64,000 bases of DNA. It comes from Bathymodiolus brooksi (lineage: Eukaryota > Mollusca > Bivalvia > Mytilida > Modiolidae). A program made the position numbers and the translations under genes. This document shows positions 11,220 to 22,239 of this stretch, piece by piece. Location of the stretch: assembly GCA_963680875.1 (NCBI GenBank), contig OY804578.1, forward strand, positions 100,221,689-100,285,688, read 5' to 3'. Below the pieces are notes generated by a model. That model was not told where the DNA came from. It saw nothing but the letters and a program-made list of their open reading frames with translations, and did no database searches. Position 1 is the stretch's first letter. Each line of letters starts with the position of its first letter.

Positions 11220-11374
11220 AGGGTCGTCGTGATTGTGATCGTATGGTATTTAGATTTACAACTGCCGATGCAATCAATGCCTATATCACCACTAAAGGTG
11301 TGAAGTTGAATCCCGCTCATGGCGAGATGTACTTGATACAACATTATGTGATGAAGTTTGTTAACCCTAACCCT
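11220..11374 (+). mobile_element. SINE-A, 5' half with CCCTAA tail
   Basis: Starts directly after the second copy of the neighbouring SINE's duplication. It keeps the tRNA-like head and middle to GATGAAGTTTGTTA, then jumps to ACCCTAACCCTC. The whole 3' domain is missing, yet a tail-like CCCTAA stretch is present. Confidence 0.82.
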
Positions 11375-11385
11375 CAAGTAAGTAG

Positions 11386-11507
11386 TAGTCTCCTCTCATA
11401 TAAGGCCACTCCCGTCATGCGCCACCCCTCTTATCAGGGTCAATTGTAAAGTCACTTTTTCGTTGCAGAAGGGATAGCCTTATATCACAAGATGACTACT
11501 GTATATA
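11386..11507. mobile_element. MITE fragment of the 'ATAAGGCCAC' family
   Basis: AGTAGTCTCCTCTCATATAA and GACTACTGTA form imperfect inverted ends around GGCCACTCCCGTC and GCAGAAGGGATAGCCTTATA. Related pieces are at 13340-13490, 25490-25655, 30090-30250, 31160-31315 and 38725-38780. Confidence 0.5.
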
Positions 11508-12071
11508 TATTTTGTATATAAAAATGTCCAATTTGACAGATCTGTTATTGTCTACTTCTCTTATTGTTTATATACATAGTACAAGACTTTGGTAAATATT
11601 TATAATTTCCTGTGTTTTTTACAAAATTTGCTTTATTCCATTTCTTCTATTTTTGACTGATCATGAACTGTCCTAATTATTTTGTATCAAAAAGATGATA
11701 GTTAATTTATGCTGGAACTTTCACAATGATGAATTGTAATCTTTGACTGGTAGATGATGAATTCACAAACCAGGTTCCCTTTATTTTGAAAAAAAAAACC
11801 CATCTGAAGTCGTGCATTTAAAACATGTTTTTGAACTGACAGTATTTTGAAAAATGTACCAGTTTAACATCTCTATCAATGAGGAGTCAGGATTTTCTAC
11901 TACTTGGTAAAATGTTATCTTTAAAATCCAGTTCCTTAAGTCTAATGTTAATAACACAATTATATTATTTACTGAATTTCTTGTAGCTACTGGGTTTTAT
12001 GACCACAAAATTTTGTAAACTTGATATATAATATGTTGGTATCTATTGTAAGGCCTGTTGCCAAGAGAAAG

Positions 12072-12110
12072 ATTGTTGAAAGTGGTGTTAAACACCATAA
12101 CTCTCTCACT
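12072..12110 (+). mobile_element. SINE-A tail fragment
   Basis: GATTGTTGAAAGTGGTGTTA followed by AACACCATAACTC. Confidence 0.6.
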
Positions 12111-12753
12111 TGTTGCCAAGATTGTTCAGGGGAGGGTGATAAACTTGTGAAGTGAGATGATCTTGCGGCGGAAGGTTAATATTCCGGACTTGTCATAGTT
12201 AATCCGAAATCCTGATTTCAATAGTTATACCGGTAGTTCATCCAAATCCTTGACTTTAATAGTACCTGATTTTCAAGAATCCACACCATAAGGTTCTAAG
12301 ATACTAAGATCCTAACTTACATGCACTAACTTTGCTGATATTCATGAAAGTTCAGATTTCTACAGTTTTTGTCTCTGCTGTGACAGCTACAATGTAGATG
12401 TCACTGAAAGTCAGACAAGCAGTCACTGTTTGTTGATTTACGACTCTGTATTCACTTTGGTTCAAGTTAAAAAAAAAATCTCCAATGCAATAATATCATC
12501 TGGCCTTAGGGGCATAAAACTTTTTGAGCAGGGGTTTAGTATATGTACTCATATTCATAAAATGGTCAATTCAATATATAAAGTGTCTTGATTAAATGAA
12601 TTTAGAATATAAGTATGAAATTTGTGCTCAAAAACTTTTGTAACAGTAAGTCTAATCTTAATATAGATCTAATTTTATAATTTATGGACTGTCGTTTATC
12701 ATTGGATAATAAATAAATAATTGATGATCTGGCAAAGCATTTCTTTGCAAAAA

Positions 12754-13016
12754 GGGGCCGTCATTGTCTAATCGTATGGTAGTTGGATTTACAACTACTT
12801 GTGCAATCAGTGCTTATTGCCACTAAAGTTCTGAGTTCGAACCCTGTTCATGGCAAGGTGTACTCAATACAACATTATATGATACAGTTTGTCAGTGACT
12901 TGTGACAGGTCGGTGGTTTTCTCCCGGTACTCTGGTTTCCTCCACCAATAAAACTGACCACATGATATAACTGAAATATTCTTGAAAGTGGTGTTAAACA
13001 GCTTAAGCCAACCAAC
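12754..13016 (+). mobile_element. SINE-A with TSD
   Basis: Full-length copy from GGGGCCGTCATTG to GTTAAACAGCTTAAGCC. CTTTGCAAAAA is duplicated at 12743-12753 and 13020-13030. B box GAGTTCGAACCC is well kept. Confidence 0.9.
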
Positions 13017-13339
13017 CATCTTTGCAAAAAAAAACCCCAAGGATTTAGATGTCTATCACCTTTTGTCGTGTCTTGGAGTTGTAGGTCTGTCATACAATGA
13101 TAGGTGTGGCTTGTCATTCGTGATATTGTTTACCAATTACTGATTCACATGTTACTGTTACTCATTGAATATTGATCTGTTGAAATTAACTTAATATGCA
13201 ACATGAATCAGATTCTCTGCCAAGAAATCTAGACACGTATTGTAACTCTTACAAACATACAAGTATTATACATTAAAGATTGATCGGTATGCTATACATA
13301 TGACTATCTAACAACAATATTTGGACGATTGTCAACCAC

Positions 13340-13490
13340 CACTGTCCACACCATAAGACCACCCTTCTGTAATAGAATAGTGGCCTTATAAGAGGAATAG
13401 CCTTTCTTGAGAAGGACAATTTCAGTTCATCTGAAATCTGGCCTGATCATAAGGGTGGCCTTATGAGAGGGGGACTACCATACTTTGACA
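13340..13490. mobile_element. MITE fragment of the 'ATAAGGCCAC' family
   Basis: CACCATAAGACCACCCTTC at the left and GGTGGCCTTATGAGAGGGGG at the right are imperfect inverted repeats around GTGGCCTTATAAGAGGAATA. Confidence 0.5.
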
Positions 13491-13869
13491 TTTGGTGGTG
13501 TATGTTGTTGATTCTCTCTGTCCTAAGCATATTATATTGGTCTAAACCTGATGTATGTTGGACAACTGGTGTGAGTTTGGCTAATTTTCAAAGAAGCTTA
13601 TATAATATTTAGATCATCTGGCAACAGGCCTTGTGACATACTACCATTCATTGGAATTCATTGTCTGACCATTGTTAGCTTACTTATCTACTCCCAACTG
13701 GAGAACTAACTAGAGCCTAACTTGACAGTGATGAATGGGTAGAGTAATTTCAGATTTGTGCAAATGAAGTTGATCCTCGTTAGGTGAAATTATATTAATC
13801 TTTTAAAATCTTTATTAAACCTAGCAGTAGAGATTCAGTAATAAATTGGCATAACGTATCATTATGAGA

Positions 13870-14056
13870 TTAATGTTGAACTGTGTTACAATGATAGGAG
13901 GTCTCTAGAGTCTGGAGGTCAAAACATGATGTGGATCTACAGTTTAAAATTAGTTACAGTATCACAGGGAATAGGTTGAAGTCTGTTACAAGTTATAGGG
14001 GGTCTCTAAGAGTCTAGATGTCCACACATGATGTAGTTACAGTATCCCATGGAATA
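13870..14056 (+). repeat. Diverged tandem duplication (~110 bp x 2)
   Basis: TGTTACAATGATAGGAGGTC with GAGTCTGGAGGTC and ATGATGTGGATC is repeated as TGTTACAAGTTATAGGGGGT with GAGTCTAGATGTCC and ATGATGTAG. Each half ends with TTACAGTATC. No gene seen. Confidence 0.7.
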
Positions 14057-14239
14057 TATTTTAGAATTATTTACAGGCAAGAGAACTAATTGATTTATTA
14101 TGTGGCACAAAACATAATTTAAACATGAGCCTCTGTGTTTAAATGATAAGAAAGTCATGAAATTGATACATCCTCATTTAGATTTTAAACCTTGGAAAAT
14201 ATGAGTACTTGTCAAATCTTTTTTGTGGCTCTGTTACGA

Positions 14240-14586
14240 TTTAGACCTCATCGTTGGTGTAATTGTTAAGAGTGCTCTCTTAGCTGAGATCGTGGGTTCT
14301 AACACTATTTGGTTCAAACCAGAGAATATAAAATTGGAATTGCTGCTTCTCCGATAAGCTTGCTGCATTAAGGAATATGAGCAAAGACAGGTTGGCTTGG
14401 AATCAGGATAATGTGTACGAGTGGAGTGATATGTCTACCTGCAGACTGTTGTTTCAGTGAGCTATCCAATTGAGTGTGTTGGTCTAGTACAAAGCAGACA
14501 TCATCTCAGCGAAATCATGAAATGCAACTTGTTTTCGCCATGAAATGGCTAAAAAATTTCTCACTTGGCATTAGGCAACAATAACG
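14240..14586 (+). mobile_element. SINE-B, near full length
   Basis: tRNA-like head with A-box region TTGGTGTAATTGTTAAGAG and B-box-like GTGGGTTCTAACAC, a middle with GCATTAAGGAATATGAGCA and GTGTGTTGGTCTAGTACAA, and the tail GCCATGAAATGGCTAAAAA to GGCATTAGGCAACAATAAC. The 3' end runs straight into the minisatellite at 14587. Confidence 0.78.
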
Positions 14587-14834
14587 ATACATCCCTACTG
14601 CCAATATGACTTTTTCCTTGGATACATCCCTACTGCCAATATGACTTTTTTCCTTGGATACATCCCTACTGCCAATATGACTTTTTTTCCTTGGATACAT
14701 CCCTACTGCCAATATGACTTTTTTTCTTGGATACATCCCTACTGCCAATATGACTTTTTTTCTTGGATACATCCCTACTGCCAATATGACTTTTTTTTCT
14801 TGGATACATCCCTACTGCCAATATGACTTTTTTT
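14587..14834 (+). repeat. Minisatellite, 35-38 bp unit, about 7 copies
   Basis: The unit is GATACATCCCTACTGCCAAT plus ATGACTTTTT..CTTG; the length varies only in the T-run. It starts at the base where the SINE-B tail ends. ORFs on both strands here are repeat artefacts. Confidence 0.95.
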
Positions 14835-15645
14835 CTACTCAAGGTTTTTAGTCATAGATGAGCTTTACTTATGGTTAAAATGATACATTCATTTTTTACT
14901 GTGGATATTTGATTAAGTGAGCTTCATTAATGGCAGGAAAATGATTTTACAGTGTAAATATTAGAATTGTTTGATGAATGGTTTATTAGATGAGAGTTTT
15001 GATGATAGAAGTCTTTTTGTCGGATATAGATCATTTAAATTTTTACTGACTTGGAAATGATTAGTTTTACATTCTATGCAGCAGCACAAGCTAATCAAAA
15101 ACTATACCAGAGTTAATTGTAACAATCTCCCTATAAATATAGGTTGTCATATAAACCAATTTGCTGTGAAAACATTTAAGTTGTTTCTGTAGGAAATATC
15201 AGTGCATTCATAATGAATAAATGTTGAAAAGTAGAATCTTATTTTTTTTCATTTTTGGTGGGTTTTTTTTCATGTTGATCTAATTTTCTTGAAGGTTAAA
15301 TCTCTTAGTGTTAACTTTTCACCAGAGTCAAGGTTATTTGTAAGTCAGTATTAAAAAAGGGTTGACACAGGGATATGATCAGCATGCAAATGTAATTGTA
15401 AAGGTGATACTTTATTTTGACCTCCAATTTAAGGTATCCTTTATTTTGATCCCCAAATTCCATCAGGATTATATGAAACTTTTTCAATTGCATACTATTT
15501 TTTGTTTGTTTACAGGAACATTGTTAGAATGAACCAAGTCCAAACCATTGGTTCTGACAATTCTAAAAAGGAATTTCTTAGATAATTTTGTTCATTTGAC
15601 TTTTTGCATAGCACATTTAATTTTGATGCAGTCTGAAGTGATTTG

Positions 15646-15909
15646 GGAACCATCGTGGTTGTGATCGTATGGTGGTTGAATTTACAACTACCTGTACAAT
15701 CAGTGCCTATCACCACTAAAGTTGTGAGTTCGAATCCCACTCATGGCAAGGTGGACTTGAATGATACAACATTATGTGATAAAGTTTGTCTGTGACTTGT
15801 GACAGGTCAGTGGTTTTCTCTGGGTACTCCAGTTTCCTCCACCAGTAAAACTGACCGCCACGATATAACTGAAATATTGTTGAAAATGGCGTTAAACACC
15901 ATAACCCTA
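15646..15909 (+). mobile_element. SINE-A, full length
   Basis: From GGAACCATCGTGGTTGTG to GTTAAACACCATAACCC. B box GAGTTCGAATCCC is perfect. The 53-bp satellite begins at its 3' end. Confidence 0.9.
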
Positions 15910-15910
15910 T

Positions 15911-18900
15911 ATGGTCAAATCAGGTATACCTTGTAGAGCCCTGTTTTTATGTTTGAGACCTGTATGAACAAATCAGGTATACCTTATAGAGCCCTGTTTT
16001 TAGATTTGAGACCTGTATGAACAAATCAGGTATACCTTGTAGAGCCCTGTTTTTAGATTTGAGACCTATATGAACAAATCGGGTATACCTTATAGAGCCC
16101 TGTTTTTAGATTTGAGACCTGTATGAACAAATCAGGTATACCTTATAGAGCCCTGTTGTTAGATTTGAGGCCTGTATGAACAAATCAGGTATACCTTGTA
16201 GAGCCCTGTTTTTAGATTTGAGACCTGCATGAACAAATCAGGTATACCTTGTAGAGCCCTGTTTTTAGATTTGAGGCCTGTATTAACAAATCAGGTATAC
16301 CTTATAGAGCCCTGTTTTTAGATTTGAGGCCTGTATGAACAAATCAGGTATACCTTGTAGAGCCCTGTTTTTAGATTTGAGACCTGTATGAACAAATCAT
16401 GTATACCTTATAGAGCCTTGTTTTTAGATTTGAGGCCTGTAGGAACAAATCAAGTATACCTTATAGAATAGAGCCCTGTTTTTAGATTTGAGGCCTGTAT
16501 GGACAAATCAGGTATACCTTGTAGAGCCCTGTTTTTAGATTTGAAGCCTGTATGGACAAATCAGGTATACCTTATAGAGCCCTGTTTTTAGATTTGAGGT
16601 CTGTATGGACAAATCAGGTATACCTTATAGAGCCTTGTTTTTAGATTTGAGGCCTGTAGGAACAAATCAAGTATACCTTATAGAATAGAGCCCTGTTTTT
16701 AGATTTGAGGCCTGTATGGACAAATCAGGTATACCTTATAGAGCCCTGTTTTTAGATTTGAGGTCTGTATGGACAAATCAGGTATACCTTATAGAGCCCT
16801 GTTTTTAGATTTGAGGTCTGTATGGACAAATCAGGTATACCTTATAGAGCCCTGTTTTTAGATTTGAGGCCTGTATGAACAAATCAGGTATACCTTGTAG
16901 AGCCCTGTTTTTAGATTTGAGGCCTGTATGAACAAATCAGGTATACCTCATAGAGCCCTGTTTTTAGATTTGAGACCTGTATGAACAAATCAGGTATACC
17001 TTATAGAGCCCTGTTTTTAGATTTGAGACCTGTATGAACAAATCGGGTATACCTTGTAGAGCCCTGTTTTTAGATTTGAGACCTGTATGAACAAATCAGG
17101 TATACCTTATAGAGCCCTGTTTTTAGATTTGAGGTCTGTATGGACAAATCAGATATACCTTATAGAGCCCTGTTTTTAGATTTGAGGTCTGTATGGACAA
17201 ATCAGGTATACCTTATAGAGCCCTGTTTTTAGATTTGAGGCCTGTATGAACAAATCAGGTATACCTTGTAGAGCCCTGTTTTTAGATTTGAGGCCTGTAT
17301 GAACAAATCAGGTATACCTTATAGAGCCCTGTTTTTAGATTTGAGACCTGTATGAACAAATCAGGTATACCTTAAGAAAGTTATAGAGCCCTGTTTTTAG
17401 ATTTGAGGCCTGTATGAACAAATCAGGTATACCTTATAGAGCCCTGTTTTTAGATTTGAGACCTGTATGAACAAATCAGGTATACCTTATAGAGCCCTGT
17501 TTTTAGATTTGAGGTCTGTATTGACAAATCAGGTATACCTTGTAGAGCCCTGTTTATAGATTTGAGACCTATATGAACAAATCAGGTATACCTTATAGAG
17601 CCCTGTTTTTAGATTTGAGACCTGTATGAACAAATCAGGTATACCTTATAGAGCCCTGTTGTTAGATTTGAGGCCTGTATGAACAAATCAGGTATACCTT
17701 GTAGAGCCCTGTTTTTAGATTTGAGACCTGTATGAACAAATCAGGTATACCTTGTAGAGCCCTGTTTTTAGATTTGAGGCCTGTATTAACAAATCAGGTA
17801 TACCTTATAGAGCCCTGTTTTTAGATTTGAGGCCTGTATGAACAAATCAGGTATACCTTGTAGAGCCCTGTTTTTAGATTTGAGACCTGTATGAACAAAT
17901 CAGGTATACCTTATAGAGCCTTGTTTTTAGATTTGAGGCCTGTAGGAACAAATCAAGTATACCTTATAGAATAGAGCCCTGTTTTTAGATTTGAGGCCTG
18001 TATGGACAAATCAGGTATACCTTGTAGAGCCCTGTTTTTAGATTTGAAGCCTGTATGGACAAATCAGGTATACCTTACAGAGCCCTGTTTTTAGATTTGA
18101 GGTCTGTATGGACAAATCAGGTATACCTTATAGAGCCTTGTTTTTAGATTTGAGGCCTGTAGGAACAAATCAAGTATACCTTATAGAATAGAGCCCTGTT
18201 TTTAGATTTGAGGCCTGTATGGACAAATCAGGTATACCTTGTAGAGCCCTGTTTTTAGATTTGAGGCCTGTATGGACAAATCAGGTATACCTTATAGAGC
18301 CCTGTTTTTAGATTTGAGGTCTGTATGGACAAATCAGGTATACCTTATAGAGCCCTGTTTTTAGATTTGAGGTCTGTATGGACAAATCAGGTATACCTTA
18401 TAGAGCCCTGTTTTTAGATTTGAGGCCTGTATGAACAAATCAGGTATACCTTGTAGAGCCCTGTTTTTAGATTTGAGGCCTGTATGAACAAATCAGGTAT
18501 ACCTCATAGAGCCCTGTTTTTAGATTTGAGACCTGTATGAACAAATCAGGTATACCTTATAGAGCCCTGTTTTTAGATTTGAGACCTGTATGAACAAATC
18601 GGGTATACCTTGTAGAGCCCTGTTTTTAGATTTGAGACCTGTATGAACAAATCAGGTATACCTTATAGAGCCCTGTTTTTAGATTTGAGGTCTGTATGGA
18701 CAAATCAGATATACCTTATAGAGCCCTGTTTTTAGATTTGAGGTCTGTATGGACAAATCAGGTATACCTTATAGAGCCCTGTTTTTAGATTTGAGGCCTG
18801 TATGAACAAATCAGGTATACCTTATAGAGCCCTGTTTTTAGATTTGAGACCTGTATGAACAAATCAGGTATACCTTAAGAAAGTTATAGAGCCCTGTTTT

Positions 18901-19330
18901 TAGATTTGAGGCCTGTATGAACAAATCAGGTATACCTTATAGAGCCCTGTTTTTAGATTTGAGGTCTGTATTGACAAATCAGGTATACCTTATAGAGCCC
19001 TGTTTTTAGATTTGAGGTCTGTATGGACAAATCAGGTATACCTTATAGAGCCCTGTTTTTAGATTTGAGGCCGTATGAACAAATCAGGTATACCTTGTAG
19101 AGCCCTGTTTTTAGATTTGAGGCCTGTATGAATAAATCAGGTATACTTTATAGAGCCCTGTTTTTAGATTTGAGACCTGTATGAACAAATCAGGTATACC
19201 TTAAGAAAGTTATAGAGCCCTGTTTTTAGATTTGAGGCCTGTATGAACAAATCAGGTATACCTTATAGAGCCCTGTTTTTAGATTTGAGACCTGTATGGA
19301 CAACTCAGACATACCTTATAGAGCCCTGTA
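15911..19330 (+). repeat. 53-bp satellite array, about 64 units, with higher-order structure
   Basis: The unit runs ACAAATCAGGTATACCTTAT, AGAGCCCTGTTTTTAGATTT, GAGGCCTGTATGA. Variants include TTGTAGAG/TTATAGAG, AGACCTG/AGGTCTG, units with an extra AATAG (16465, 16682, 17968, 18186) and units with AAGAAAG (17371, 18874, 19200). Marker variants recur at a spacing of 1,503 bp (16153 to 17656, 16441 to 17944, 16658 to 18161), that is 28 units plus the insertions. No open frame and no promoter. Confidence 0.97.
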
Positions 19331-20403
19331 CAAATTGAAGTCTACCTAATTAATAGATATTGATCTTTTCTGCTATAAATGATAGGAAGAATTAAAAAGT
19401 CTTAATTTCCTCCTTTACATGAACTCAGTTCAAGTGTCTGTAGAAGTTAGGAGACACCTGGTCATTTAGTTAATAACAGTTGACCTAAATATCGATTTCA
19501 GGAACACAGATATTACTTCAGACAAATATTTATGTTATAGCTATCTGTATGAATTAAATTCTGGGAGCATATTGACCATAAATTATTTCTATTTTATCTC
19601 ACCTGGCCTAAGCCCAGTGAGTATTTGGCATCTGTTCATTTATATTATGTTTTCACATATTTATTTCATCTCTACAGAAACTACCAGGGCGGAAACTTCT
19701 GTGAATGAATGGCTCTTTATAAATTATCAAATTATTCTAGATTTGTGCACATCATTATGGGGCCAGTGCTTTAAGAGCAATATACTGTAGTACATTGTGA
19801 TACCTGTACATCTAGAGTACATTATATACTGCCTTGTTACTGGTACCCGTTGTTTAATAGGAAATGTATTAATATTCCCCCTGGGAAATTTCCACTCCCT
19901 AGGAAACTTTATAGAGAGTAGAAATAGGTACCAGTACGTTTTAACATCTGTCCACAGCAGCATCTGCTAGTTATTATGAGGGTGTTGCAGATCTTTCAAT
20001 ATTTGTCAAGTGTACCAATACTTCACTATTTACAGGCAGTACTTTTTGATAAAATTTGAACAATTTTCATGAATATCAATTTGAAATTTGGACGTGCCAA
20101 TTACCATTTTAAGTAGGTAAAATTACTTGGTACCGCCCCTATTGAAAGGCCTGGTGTTGTATTAAATTCACAAGTTATCTGACAGATGTAACTGGTGCAC
20201 TGTGTTCAGAGAATACTGCACTCCCTAGTATGTTAAGAAGCCTTGCAACCTGGTAGCTTTTTTGTTACCAACTTCCTGCCAATAGTTCAATCTCAGTAAC
20301 ACTGTTTTGTCTACATGATGATTTATTGTTAGTAAACTTTCTAGTGTAGATATACAACATATAATTAAAATAATGATTGCTTGACATTTAAACAATAGAT
20401 TAA

Positions 20404-20586
20404 TTAATAGTGCTCATGTTCATGTGAAGAAAATAGTGCTTCAAGCATGTTCATGTGAAGAAAATAGTGCTTCAAGCATGTTCATGTGAAGAAAATAGTG
20501 CTTCAAGCATGTTCATGTGAAGAAAATAGTGCTTCAAGCATGTTCATGTGAAGAAAATAGTGCTTCAAGCATGTTCATGTGAAGAA
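20404..20586 (+). repeat. 31-bp minisatellite, about 6 units
   Basis: Unit CATGTTCATGTGAAGAAAAT plus AGTGCTTCAAG, almost identical copies. The array ends at GAAAC directly next to the SINE-B tail (GTGAGTGAGTAAGTGAGTG) on the other strand. Confidence 0.95.
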
Positions 20587-20587
20587 A

Positions 20588-20840
20588 CGTGAGTGAGTAA
20601 GTGAGTGATTGTTGTTAAGTGCCAAATGAGCAATATTTTAGCTATATCATGGCGAGAACAAGTTGCATTCTGTCAAATGTTAATGAGGATGCTGTCCACT
20701 TTCTACTAGACCAACATGCTTAGTTGGATTTTTATTGTGCCAGCTCCATGTCCTTGGGTAGACATGCTCCACTCGAACACATAAGCTTGATTTAGATCCA
20801 ACCAGTCTTTGCTCTTTCTTCTTCATCTGCATTGCATAGA
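20588..20840 (-). mobile_element. SINE-B
   Basis: Complement of the SINE-B 3' tail (CACTCACTTACTCACTC), the CATGATATAGCTAAAATATT domain, TTGGTCTAGTAGAAAG, and the AGCAAAGACTGGTTGGATC middle. The tRNA-like head is not clear. Confidence 0.75.
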
Positions 20841-20935
20841 CATCCCTTTACATTGTAGTTCCAATAATTTAAACCATTCTACATAATCAAACATACAGTT
20901 TCTTCTCTTGTTAAATTCATGCATTTCTGTAAAAG

Positions 20936-21000
20936 CTGAGTATTCCGACATCCTGTACAATCCGACACATTTCCCAGTTCCCTTGATGTTTCACTGTATA
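20936..21000 (-). repeat. Single dispersed monomer related to the 62-bp satellite
   Basis: On the - strand it reads TACAGTGAAACATCAAGGGA, ACTGGGAAATGTGTCGGATT and GTACAGGATGTCGGAATACT. This matches the unit amplified at 58190-59236 and its right flank, 37 kb away. Confidence 0.75.
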
Positions 21001-21314
21001 TGTAAAGAAAACCTTTTTGCCTCCTCATTTATGCCATGCGTATAATATACTTAAACTACATTAATAACAAAAATATATTTGTGTGGACTACTAGTTACTA
21101 TGTAAACATTACTATTTATTGGCTACATAATCAATATTAATTAAATAACTGGTATAATAAGATTGTATTGTAAGCTATAATTGACTTTTCATGTTGTATT
21201 TTACACTGTTAGTCTCTATATAATTGATGAGGAAATCCCATAACAGGGGATTCCATTTTCTGATACCCTTGGGGGCCATTAATCTTGTCTAGACACTGTT
21301 ACAAAAAAATTAAT

Positions 21315-21618
21315 ATTTTTGAAATATTACCCAGTGATAACTGGAGATATTTAAAATATTACCCAGTATTAACTGCAGATATTCAAAATATTACCCAGTG
21401 ATAACTGCAGATATTTAAAATATTACTCAGTGATAACTGCAGATATTCAAAATATTACCCAGTGATAACTGCAGATATTCAAAATATTACCCAGTGATAA
21501 CTGCAGATATTTAAAATATTACCCAGTGATAACTGCAGATATTCAAAATATTACCTAGTGATAACTGCAGATATTTAAAATATTACCTAGTGATAACTGC
21601 AGATATCTAAAACATTAT
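21315..21618 (+). repeat. 32-bp minisatellite, about 9 units
   Basis: Unit AAAATATTACCCAGTGATAA plus CTGCAGATATTY; the Y alternates between T and C in successive units. No gene. Confidence 0.95.
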
Positions 21619-21989
21619 CCAGAGATAGATGCTCTATTTAGGATTTACCTGTGTGATCTGCAAAATACATGTAAACATAAAAGACATGATGTAATATTTA
21701 ATAAATAAAAATGCTATTGATTTAAAAAAAAATATGATTCCACTACCAGCATTCTCAGGGCCACACGACCTTTAATTACAGGACTCAATCGTTTCTCAAA
21801 TTTCTGATTATACCCTTAGAAAGTAAGATCAGAAATCGCTGTCAGAACCATCCATTAAGAGCTAATGTGACACACGTTTGAGACAATTCTATGCGGAAGA
21901 GACTCCATAGATCATAACTCACAATTCTACACCATTTAATTAATGATGAAATGTCAGTCTGAGGACCTAAAAAAAAGTCACTACGCATG

Positions 21990-22236
21990 CAGTTAAGCCT
22001 GCCCATGTGGTCACCTGTATTAAAAGGTCACTTTTTTTCTTGTCATCATAGTCGTAGAAAATTTAATTTGAATTGATAATGAACCTCTTTTAGGAGATCA
22101 CCTGTCTTAAAAGACCACTTTTTTCTTGTCCTGTCCTTCATATGAATTGATCATAAACCTCTTTTAAGAGGTCACCTGTCTTAAAAGACCACTTTTTCTT
22201 TGTCCCAAAGATGACCTCTTAAATCAGGTTAGACTA
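21990..22236. mobile_element. MITE with repeated 'CACCTGTNTTAAAAG' blocks
   Basis: CAGTTAAGCCTGCCCATGTG at the left and CAGGTTAGACTACA at the right are imperfect inverted ends. The block GGTCACCTGTCTTAAAAGAC with a following CTTGTC stretch occurs three times. Related to 5831-6001 and 30004-30080. Confidence 0.6.
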
Positions 22237-22239
22237 CAA

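Noticed and set aside
15911..19330. CRISPR-like array
   Set aside because: The spacing is continuous head-to-tail 53-bp units without unique spacers. It is an ordinary eukaryotic satellite.
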